DNA of 64,000 nucleotides, taken from NCBI GenBank assembly GCA_027405735.1, contig JAPEHQ010000013.1, positions 1,116,001-1,180,000 on the forward strand. The letters are read 5' to 3'. The position numbers and the translations under genes are program-made. The DNA is from Mucor racemosus. Its lineage: Eukaryota > Mucoromycota > Mucoromycetes > Mucorales > Mucoraceae. Shown in pieces: positions 45,601-54,972 of the stretch. Position 1 is the first letter of the stretch, and each line of letters begins with the position of its first letter. The notes beneath the pieces are model-generated. The model saw only the letters and a list, made by a program, of their open reading frames with translations. It searched no databases and was not told the origin of the DNA.

Positions 45601-47489
45601 CATTTGCGGTAAATTCTGGTAAATCTGTATCTAGCAAGAATGTCTTGGTTAATAGTTTTAATAAGATCTTAATAGCCATTAATGTATCATTAATATCAGT
45701 TCTGTGTAATTGATTAGCCTGGATAATTTAAAGCATCATATGAGTATATATTTACTTTAATTTCTTGGTTGCTGTCATAGGCCACACAAACCAACAAATA
45801 CATGCAGATATTGCTGTACCAATAGTGACAATAGCAAACATTTCTTCTATGTACGTAGGATCAAAATCAGATGGAATCACTGAACCTTCTTTCACAAGTA
45901 CTGGAAATATAATCATAAACCCCAATCCACAACCTATATTTAGCTCAATTGAGCTTTACTAAATTCCCTCATAACTGAATAAGTGTTATATTACCTGTGC
46001 CAATAGCTGGTTTATTATAATGTGCTTTAATAAATGATAGTACAAATGTGCTACCAGCAAGCCAAAAACCAAGCGTTACACAGCAGGAGGTAACATAGTA
46101 ATCCTCGGATCTTAAATAAATAGCAACAAGCATGCTCAATAAAGAAAGTAAAAGAGCACACACCGTATAAACTAGACCATAACCTACTGCTTCAACCATA
46201 CCACCCACTGTTTTTGAGGAATTAAAGAAAACTGTAACTGTCGCAATGACATGACTAGAAATTTTTGCAGTTCCCAACATGCTATTCAAAATAGGTACAA
46301 ATGTAAATAATGACCCCAGCAAGTAAGCAAAACTACATTTCAACACCATCTTTTGGTTGTAGGACAAGGTAAAGACATGACGTACAATCCAATGATACAT
46401 TGATTTTATACTTGATGTAAAGCAATTTCGGTTGGATTTCTTGTGTTTCTTGCTTTTTCTACTCTTAAAATGACGATTTACTTCTTGTTCAAAATCATCT
46501 TCATCTTCACTGGTTTCTGCTGGTTGAAGATCTTGAATAATCATATTTGGATCTGATGATGAGGTTGGAAACAATAGAGCTCTTCTCTCTTCTTCTTCCA
46601 ATAATTGGTGATAAAATCTTTTTGATTGAAGTTAATAAGGCTATGCACGTAAATATATATATATATATATAAGTTCAACTTACTCGTTTGCTTGACTTTT
46701 GCTAGTTTGTCTTTGATAATGTTCACTCATTTCTCCTTCATAGACTCCACCATCAAAGTAAAGATGATTGTAATTTCCTCTATGTCTTCTTTTTCCATAA
46801 TCCATCGGTGTTGCAATTGGCATTGTAGACAAAGATACTGATCGCTTTTGTCTCGTTCCATCATCTAATACAACTTCATATTCTTCGCTGAAATAATCAT
46901 GAAAATAAGATCCTGCAGGTGATTTTGATAGCATGCCGCTGTCTAATGAACCATAATAATAGAAATTGTTAGGTATACTACCACTAGTGCTTTGAACAAG
47001 TGACATGGGATGAATCATAAGATTGCTACTGCTGCTTGCTGTAATGGGTGGAGCAATTGCTCTATACTGATTTATACTGTCAAACTCATTTACTGTTGAA
47101 CTATTCGTCATGATGGTTTTGTCTTTATTGGATGATGTTACTTTAACTGATGGCACCTTTTCATTTTCAATAATCGTTTCCAATCTTTGTTCTTTTTCTT
47201 GCTCTTCGTCTGAATCATCAAGGCCAACTGCAGTGTGAAATGTCTGTACTGAGAATGCGCTTCTGCATGACGTTGATGGGACAGGCCGTAAATTGTTTAT
47301 CAGAGAAGTTTTACTTGTTGATGGTGTAGGAGCTGGTGATGGAGCTGGTGTAAAGAAATTATCATCAGGGGCAGATAAAGAGGAGGAAGATGATACATTT
47401 ATTCCTGGATTTGTGGGTAAATATCTTGCCAATGTTCGACTTAATGGCTTGTTACTTTTGTGATTTTCTGATGGCGGTAAGGGAAGCAT
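42700..47489 (-). CDS. Large ArAE/FUSC-type multi-pass membrane transporter (BRE4-like)
   Basis: Eight exons: 47489-46684, 46617-45995, 45933-45756, 45701-44560, 44503-44130, 44066-43733, 43680-42869, 42801-42700, giving 1456 aa. Residues 1-330 are a cytosolic Ser/Pro-rich region. A first membrane half (KMVLKCSFAYLLGSLFTFVP to SACICWFVWP) is followed by a helical middle with a long Glu run (near 45010-45060). A second membrane half begins YASKSTLIALAIASMAFIP and contains the conserved MSPTVGGTNQVAVLRVLAT and GLVVTAYIWPFEAR. This twin arrangement is that of fungal putative ER/plasma-membrane transporters related to aromatic acid exporters and yeast Bre4. Substrate unknown. Several acceptors were chosen by frame: nearer AGs would put stops in exons 2, 4 and 7. 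Confidence 0.88.
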
Positions 47490-49173
47490 TTATTTTTGGA
47501 TATAATGTAAAGAAGAGAGAAAAAGCAAACAAAATTAGTAATATTTATATTGATTCTTTGTTGGGTGTTTGCCTGAAATGTACAACAACAACCCCTTGAA
47601 CGTATGGCAATTAGTAATAAAACTTGTTTGATATAAAAAAATGGCATTTATTTAGTCGGTTATTTATATGATTTTTTGCACGTTTGATCTTTATGGATTA
47701 TAGATGAAATAGCATATATTTGAACAGTATGTCATGGAATAAATGCTGTATTACTTTTTGTAACGTTTCTTATATATTACCCTTCCCCTGATTTTACTAC
47801 ATTAAAATGGATGATGGATCTAAACCCGTTGACTCTGTTACTCCTTGTGTTACTGTTGGAATGAATCACAAAAGTCTTAATTTGTGGCTGCACCCATCGT
47901 CATATCTTATAGCATTGATAGCGCTAATAGAGAATTCATTCCAATATCAATTGTAGAATACTTAAAGTGCTTATGAATGAATCCATATTTACATTTTGAG
48001 TTTCTACTGTCAAAAGTACATTAAAGATGCACATGGAGAATGCTTCATACAATGGTAATCAAATGTAATTAATATAATTCTTAGCGTACTTGCAAACCGT
48101 AAAGGTAATTGAACACACAAAAGCTTTTCTACCGTAGAATTCTAAATTTAAAATCTGTGCAACACTTTAAGCGAGTATTTTGCTATCGTAATCCCTTGCA
48201 CCATTCGATCCTTCAATTGTTTTAAGCCAACGATCAACTATTAAAGTCTGGTTTTAATTGAGTAGATGGCAATAAAACTGGTAAATAGACAATTTTGCAT
48301 CTGTAAAAGGTTTTCAATTTACCTTATAATAAACTTGGACTGAATTATTGCCGCATGCTCTTGGATGCTTTAGATCAAGATTTATGAAACTAAAATTCAC
48401 TGTTTCAATAGAGTTAAATATTACGTATTGTTTGAACATTTGAATTTTGTTCTTTCAAACATGCTCCATTTATCAAATAAGATTTTATTTATTTTTTGAT
48501 TTAATCACGAGATGTGGATTCACAAAAATCATTGTTTTAATCTCTTAAATCAAAGCCCTTTTTGCCAGAACCCATTTTTAAGTAGTTGAGTCAAATTGAA
48601 ATAAATTTCTTTTAAGAGCGAGCTTTATTAGATTCTTAATTATTTATATATATATATATATAAAAATGCTCGCTACAAAAAGTTTTGTCAAATCAGTGAA
48701 GTAATGATGTATGTATTCGGGTATAAAACAAAAATATTGAATGAATACAACGCTATTTAAAATGCCAGTTCATGCAAATTAAGTGACACGGTGACATTAA
48801 GTAGCACATTTTAATTCAAAATGTCCTATTTGAAGCATCTCCATTAGTAGATATTTTACTTCGTAAGTAATAAGCACGCTGACTTTTCCTCCAATTGGCA
48901 AACCAAATCGAGTAATATATTATTATGTTTAAACCCATTATTGAATATAAAAGTAGCATTGCTGTCGAGCCGGGTTTTGCCAGCCAAATTTACTTGTATA
49001 AGCTGGGCTCGACAACATCATCCCTATGTAAAAGATAACGAAATCATACATTTTAATAATTAATAGTTTTTAAATTCTTAGAACATACATTGGATAACTT
49101 TTCACAGAATATTGAAAAGGTGGGTCTAATATTATATAAACTTACTTCCACGCAAAATCCAATACTAATCACA
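47490..49173. other. Intergenic stretch with a mini inverted-repeat element
   Basis: No coding frame with support. Contains an (AT)n run near 48645-48661 and the 52-bp element at 48963-49014. Confidence 0.5.
48963..49014. repeat. 52-bp mini inverted-repeat element, copy 2
   Basis: Starts TGTCGAGCC and ends GGCTCGACA: perfect 9-bp terminal inverted repeats. The interior (GGGTTTTGCCAGCCAAATTT) matches copy 1 at 12226-12276. No coding capacity. Confidence 0.6.
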
Positions 49174-49370
49174 TCTCCAACACAAAAAGCTGAAAGAAGG
49201 CCAGATCACGTGATCTTCAAACTTAAAATGTTACTTGTGTTATATATATTATTAAAATTTTGATTCCATCAGTAAGTATCATGGCCGAGTGGTCTAAGGC
49301 GTCTGACTTAAGATCAGATCCGTGTAAACGGGCGTGGGTTCAAACCCCACTGATACTACTATTTTTTGCA
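49174..49370 (+). repeat. Left arm of tRNA-containing inverted repeat
   Basis: TCTCCAACACAAAAAGC through the tRNA-Leu gene and its T-run. Reappears inverted at 50251-50450 with only small differences near the ends. Confidence 0.9.
49275..49358 (+). tRNA. tRNA-Leu (anticodon UAA), copy 1
   Basis: 84 nt class II tRNA. Acceptor AGTATCA pairs with TGATACT. The D-arm has TGGCCGAGTGG (A box). Anticodon stem TCTGA/TCAGA closes the loop CTTAAGA, giving UAA. A long variable arm (TCCGTGTAAACGGGCG) and T-arm GTGGG-TTCAAAC-CCCAC (B box) follow. Discriminator base A, no intron, T6 terminator at 49361. Decodes UUA. Confidence 0.95.
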
Positions 49371-50250
49371 AATCTAAAGCTCATTTCGGAGTTGGAAATA
49401 CGAACCACCACGATTCGTATACTATTTTTTTTTTTGAAAACAATAATTTAATGGTTTTTGACGAGAAAGGAAAATCCTCTGATGTCCCAACCATGTAAAT
49501 GTTTAATATTTTTCAAAAGAATAAGGACTTTATATTTGCAAATGGCAGTAATAATATTTTGAAAGATGAACCTCGCAGTAGAGCGTAGAGCGTAGTGTGG
49601 ATTATATCCATTTAGATCTCCATTTCATCTGGTGTGTCTAACTTGAATTACCGCTGGGATAAATCAGGAATCACTTTGATTTGACATGTCTGATTGATGA
49701 TTGATACAGCAAGTAATTTTATAACCGAGATGTGGATCCTAGAAAATTATAATTATTGACCTGAACCTTAAATAAATACACCATGGTTCAATATGGCCCG
49801 ATTTCATCCATGATAAAATCAAGACCTAAAAATATCGGGTAGATTATGGAAATGTCATGTTCCTATTTGTTCTCATTGATTTATAAGATAGATTAGAAAT
49901 TGTGTACAAATAGAAGGACATCTTTCTGTCAAAGAAGAGTCAATTAAGTTCTACTTGATAACAAAACCCTAACGTTATCTAGTCGAATTCCTATTGTTTT
50001 TTTATACTTTTTTTCCGTAAATAGCTCTACCTATTCCACACGTAGTTTACATGCTTAAATTAATACCTGGATAATTATACATCTGCTCTTACCAGGTATT
50101 TAAAAGCGGTTTCTATTGCAAAAAAGAAGAACAATTGTCGTAATAATAATAATGTAATAGGGCAGTCAGTCGCTGAATCTCAAAAATAACACTTGGCCAA
50201 TAAAATGAGACAGATGCAAGTGTTTAAACTCCACTTTAAATTTCCAAATG
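49371..50250. other. Spacer between the inverted tRNA-Leu arms
   Basis: About 880 bp of unique AT-rich DNA. No gene recognised. Confidence 0.55.
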
Positions 50251-50450
50251 CAAAAAAAAGAATAGTAGTATCAGTGGGGTTTGAACCCACGCCCGTTTAC
50301 ACGGATCTGATCTTAAGTCAGACGCCTTAGACCACTCGGCCATGATACTTACTGATGGAATCAAAATTTTAATAATATATATAACACAAGTAACATTTTA
50401 AGTTTGAAGATCACGTGATCTGGCCTTCTTTCAGCTTTTTGTGTTGGAGA
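50251..50450 (-). repeat. Right arm of tRNA-containing inverted repeat
   Basis: Inverted copy of 49174-49370, including about 95 bp of tRNA 5' flank (CACGTGATCTGGCCTTC). Ends at GTGTTGGAGA. Confidence 0.9.
50266..50349 (-). tRNA. tRNA-Leu (anticodon UAA), copy 2
   Basis: Sequence identical by eye to copy 1 over all 84 nt, on the opposite strand, with the same 5' flank. A minus-strand T-rich run (TTCTTTTTTTTG) follows the 3' end as terminator. Confidence 0.95.
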
Positions 50451-50531
50451 CATGGCCCATATTCGTCAATAGTAAGTAGAAATAGATACCAGAAGAAAAG
50501 AATTGAAATTGGGGTTTCGAAGTTTATTTAG

Positions 50532-50681
50532 GTAGTATCTGTCACCGAAGACGAATGCGTATTTCCATATTGCATTGATTCTAAACCTCTTCGGGCTCTT
50601 TTGTTACCTTATCAAACTCCGCAATATCAATTACACTCTCTCCATGTTGTAAAGCGTGACAAACATCTTTTTAACAAGTAA
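50532..50681 (+). other. Possible short coding exon of unknown family
   Basis: Preceded by a perfect acceptor (TTTATTTAG), the frame from 50532 is open for 49 codons to TAA and has non-AT-driven composition (VTEDECVFPYCIDSKPLRAL...). An ATG at 50452 with a GTAAGT donor at about 50472 precedes it, but the phases do not join. It could be a gene remnant cut by the tRNA inverted repeat. Function unknown. Confidence 0.2.
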
Positions 50682-50743
50682 AAAAGCGGGCGCTCTATTA
50701 TTGCGAATTAACTATCAAACCAATGAATACTAAAATTTTAATT

Positions 50744-51407
50744 TTAGATACGATTACAGCTGTGGCATATATTTTGAAACCTTGGGCCCATTTGGATTAA
50801 TACTCCTTGGCAACCAACATTTTCCATGTAGTGATCTGTAATTTTGGGATAATAACAAAGGTACAGTAGATAATATACTTACAGGTATTATTCTTGTTAT
50901 ATGTTACTCCCACATCTGTAGGCAAATTGAATAAATTTCTTTCATTCAAATAAACATCTCGATAAATGTCACCATCAAATATTTCGTTTCTATGTACAGT
51001 AAGCTTGGCAGATTTAATTGCAAATGCCAATGAAATTGAAATCTCGGGATTATTGCCGGTACCTCTCGAATAAATTTTTGCGTTTGGATGTTTAAAATCT
51101 AATACAAATAATGAAATTAGAAAATTACAAATAAATGTAAACTGCATTCTTTTAATTCCTAAAACAAAAATACCTTGCTCATTGTTGATATTTGCATTAT
51201 CTTCAGTAATATCCATGGAATCATCATTTGGGCTGTTAGACCCACCAATCATCCCATCGTAATTGTCCAAATCAGACCGAGTTTCATCATTTTGAAGAGC
51301 ACTCAAATTTGAGATGTATTTTCTGCTGTACATGTGTTGCTTTTTTGTTGATTTATAAGCTTTTCGACCGAAATACACGCGTAACCGCAAATGTAACAAA
51401 CCTGCAT
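50744..51407 (-). pseudogene. Unknown protein gene or gene relic, two introns
   Basis: The best model joins a first exon ending at 51174, 51098-50883 and 50835-50744 (introns of 75 and 47 nt, in frame). The peptide has an acidic part (DDSMDITEDN), then SISLAFAIKSAKLTV and DIYRDVYLNERN, and ends GPRFQNICHSCNRI. Without the last intron the frame ends at 50797. The start is unresolved: the only nearby ATG (51407) opens a different frame with a CX2C motif (MQVCYICGYA), which stops after 34 codons, suggesting a frameshift between a zinc-finger-like start and the rest. I do not recognise the family. Part of its second intron recurs near 24827. Confidence 0.35.
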
Positions 51408-51898
51408 TTTCAATAATTTTATTAAAATACCAAAAAGCGGTTATAGTTTGTTAAAAGAGAATTCAGCCGTTAAAAAAAAGTTGTAGCTTTTTGATAAGAT
51501 ATTATTAGAATCACCGATATTTTAAATGTTCCACAAACTATCAAAAAAAACACATGCAACCTAAAGGTTTTATACAGTATATGAGCGACATGCTAAGTAG
51601 AACATAAATGATATTTTGAATTTAATAAAGCAACACGTATACATATCTTTTGTGACCAATAAAGACATATACTTGCTTTCTGCAAATAAACAGAAAACCT
51701 CGGATGAGATGCCCAATGTCAAAAAAAAATTACATCGCAGTAAATTATCAAACTAGGAAGCAAACCACGCTAGATAAGCTTTAAATTTCTCTTGTTTATG
51801 AGCCAAATGTCGATAAACTAAAGAATTTTTTTTACAAGATTTAACACTTCTGAATCAATCACTTTTTCTCTTCTCATTTATAACTCTATTTTTTAAGA
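51408..51898. other. Spacer between divergent unknown genes
   Basis: AT-rich; presumably promoters. Nothing else seen. Confidence 0.45.
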
Positions 51899-53088
51899 AT
51901 GTCATATAATTACAACAACATCATTCAAAACCCTTCAGGTGACTTTGACAAAATTCGCAAGAAGCACCTCATCAAAGAATCATGCAAAGAAGTAATGGAG
52001 GAGTTTGCCATTAGAAACAGCCATGGTCTTTCTATACTTCAAGGTAAGGTCGACAAGCTTGCCGTCCAAGTTGGACTTCTTGGCACAATTGTTTCTTCAT
52101 TCGGCGGTCCTCCTTCTTGTGGTTCCTCTGACTCCTACGTTCCTAACAATGCCTTTTCTGTTGAGGATAATAGATATATTTTATCTACTTTTCCTGCATT
52201 GCAAAGGAAGGATGCCAATGGAAAGTCTGTCAGGGTTACTAGCTTAGAAAAAGTAAACCAGTTCATCGGGGAACAAAAAGGTGTCGTTGCTAGACATGAA
52301 GATTCTGAAGAAGAACAAGCAAAAAAAGACAAGTGCTGTGAAGTACTTGAAAAACCAACTCAACAATTTTTCGTTGATGGTTGCCAACGAAATGGCCCTT
52401 GAGGTGGAGCAAACAAACGAGTGGCAAAAGCTCAACTGGGGGGACATTGACAATGTCGTAAAAAAGAAATTTTACACCAAGTTGGAAGAAGTTTCAGCTC
52501 CTTTGTCCCTTCCTCTACAAAATTGTGATGGCCAATGGGTTGCTGCCGCTCTTTTGTCAAAATCGTACGAGAACAACCATAACATTAAAAAGGTAATTAA
52601 TATATCAAAGACCCATCAATTAATTTTATTAACTTGGATTGAACACATTGTTTAGAATGGTAACAAATGTACTGGTTTTTCTATCTCTGCTCCTTCCTCC
52701 TCTTCCGATCGTTTTTCGTCTGACCCTTCCTCCTCTACCGCTCCCTCCTCTACCGCTCCCTCCTCTCCTCTTGTTTCTTCTGGTTCTTTGCTCACACCAA
52801 TTGAGTGTGCTCTATCACCTTCGTCTCCTTTGTCGGCTCCGTCTTCTCCAGTAGGATTTAATTTCGATGATCTGGATGATCTTATTGAGAGTATCTGTCA
52901 AACGCCCAGTAGTAAGTATAAATCTACATTTATAACATTAATCCCTTATTTAATTTTAATGTTGCTTTATAGTTAACAATACTGGTGCAAAGCAAAGTCG
53001 AGTGGAACCTGCACCTCCACGTAGTCGCAGGGTGGTGAGACGAACCTTCGTTGGTCTCCAAAGCGTTCCTCCTAGAAGGAATATGTAG
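51899..53088 (+). pseudogene. Unknown Ser/Pro-rich protein gene with an internal frameshift
   Basis: ATG at 51899 opens 167 codons with coil-forming N-terminus (KESCKEVMEEFAIRN) and an acidic stretch (DSEEEQAKKDKCCEV). The coding signal then moves to another frame at a T5 run (about 52363-52367; one T too many), continuing with MVANEMALEVEQTNEWQKLN, LPLQNCDGQWVAAALLSKSY to a donor after 52592. Exon 52656-52911 (very Ser/Pro-rich, then acidic FNFDDLDDLIESI) and exon 52973-53088 (basic, RSRRVVRRTFVGLQSV) finish at TAG. The conserved-looking W/C block and basic tail suggest a nuclear protein, but I know no matching family. The break could be a sequencing error or real decay. Confidence 0.5.
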
Positions 53089-53254
53089 ACCATATTTCTT
53101 TTTTTTTGTTTACATATAGGTTTTTTTTAATAAAATGTAATATTTTATAACCTACATTCATAAATAAGACCAATTATTTCAGCATTATTATAGTGATATA
53201 ATTTTGTCTATAAAAGAATGGTATACAACAATATATTTATAGAAAGCTTGCGCC

Positions 53255-54024
53255 TGTTGTATTCCACCTAGTATCATACGTTATCACCTTCTACAATACC
53301 AATACATCTAATAATCTATTGACTACGACATGTATTGAAGTACAAAGTCTTGATATCGGATATAAGAAACTCCTAGCGTACCACGTTTAACCCAGTAATT
53401 ACCAAGAACGCTTGGACCTCAATTATGACACCATATTATTTCATTCCAGCGGTTAAACCAATCAAGTAGCTATCAAATCAACATCCAAGCACATTTAGCG
53501 CAATATTAAAACAAGGAAACTCATAAGTTCTACAAGCACGGTTAAATTATGATTGATTTATTTCCATTCATAGATTACTATCAAACAGATCTAATGGTTC
53601 TGAGAGTTTATAGATACATACAATCTTATTTATAGAAAGAATAATAATAAAGACTAGTAACATTTATCATGGAGAACGTAGGCTTTATTACTACAAAAAC
53701 CAATGGTAAAAGAAAGAACCAAGAGCTTCTAGGTCTTGGTTTAAAAGACTATTTATAAGAATTACATTTCAATATGAGTTAGAAATGGAATTGGCTTCAA
53801 AACTGGCTGTTTAATATCCTCGAAAACCGACAGGTTCAATAGTGTTTTAAATTACATCTCAGGTTCACAATGTCAAATCAATATAAACGGCCATACTTTT
53901 ATATCTAAATAAAGGATACCTTGTTTTTATTTATTATATAGTTGAAGAACTGATTTATTACTCATTCTCCTTTAATTGTATTCTTTTTTTTTAAGTATTA
54001 TTTATCAACCTGAAATATACGACA
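53255..54024 (+). repeat. Solo LTR of the Ty3-1 family, itself interrupted
   Basis: Starts TGTTGTATTCCACC, ends ATATACGACA and matches the Ty3-1 LTR with moderate divergence. A 232-bp insertion plus 5-bp duplication lies at 53601-53837. No internal region, and no flanking duplication (GCGCC and CAACA). Confidence 0.9.
53601..53832 (+). repeat. Solo LTR of another retrotransposon family inside the first
   Basis: 232 bp, begins TGAGAGTTTATAGATAC and ends AAAACCGACA (TG...CA), flanked by a perfect GGTTC duplication (53596-53600 and 53833-53837). No relative elsewhere in the window, so the family is defined only by this copy. Confidence 0.8.
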
Positions 54025-54629
54025 CAACACGTGGTTTTATTGGACAGAAATATCATGTTTTGCGGATGGTTTCCTCAATTCACAGTAATCTGTGAGAGTA
54101 GAAATATAAATTTTTATGTAGGATATATGTAAATCTACCATCATGTATAATTGGAGATTAATTGGATCAATATTCACAAGGATGGGGTTTTTTTCTTTGT
54201 TTTCTGCAGTTGTAAATATTAGTTTATTATTTTGTAAAACTTAAAACTCATTATCCAGGGCTTAATTTCTGTATGTTACGCCAGGAGATTATATTAATCT
54301 CAAAGCTAGAATATGTACTAAATCATTTAATAAAAATAAAGGAAAACTGTTATAAAATGAAAGAGCACACTAAAACTGAAGAACTTTATTATAAGATCGA
54401 ACCATCTTCTTTTATATTCACATTCTCCAATTATATGACCTGTTTAAATGAGTCTATTTATATATATATACATATATCCAATCAAATCTAGGTGACACAC
54501 ACTAGTTCCATATTCCTGCATACACGGAGCTTCATAACATAATACACAGCAATGTAGAACTTACTTAACATATCAAACTGTGTCGTAATCTTAACCAAGG
54601 AATGCACCCAGATCTGTGGATGCAACACT
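54025..54629. other. Intergenic stretch, no gene seen
   Basis: AT-rich, including a TATATA-rich patch near 54462-54475. No supportable gene. Confidence 0.5.
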
Positions 54630-54745
54630 GTATTCACAAGATAGATCTAATTGATTGCTACTCTGTATTTTTTGTTTCAGCCAAAAATATTGGTTTTTCA
54701 TCGAGATGATCACAATAATAGTCAATATCACAGCTTACAACTTAT
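54630..54745 (+). repeat. R1 repeat copy E, left part
   Basis: ATTCACAAGATAGATCTAAT to CAGCTTACAACTTAT aligns with the reverse complement of 12080-12235. Interrupted by Ty3-3 and resumes at 59310. Confidence 0.8.
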
Positions 54746-54847
54746 TGTTGTAACTCAGTCTTTTATATATAATCTCAATTATAATAATATTAATAAAATC
54801 AGTCTCTTTTCCTCAAACATAATATAGTCCATATTTAGATTATTACA
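54746..54847 (+). repeat. 5' LTR of Ty3-3
   Basis: 102 bp, TG...CA. Unusually short for an element with full gag-pol. Confidence 0.92.
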
Positions 54848-54860
54848 TGGTGAGGCTACC
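54848..54860 (+). other. Primer-binding site of Ty3-3
   Basis: TGGTGAGGCTACC starts immediately after the LTR; TGG pairs with the CCA end of a tRNA. The tRNA was not identified. Confidence 0.6.
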
Positions 54861-54972
54861 ACTACTACACACTAACTAATTCATCAGTCAGTATAAGAGG
54901 TTCACAACAACAACAACAACAACATCTACATCAACATCAAATTATTTCAATTCACCGAAATAATTATTCAAC

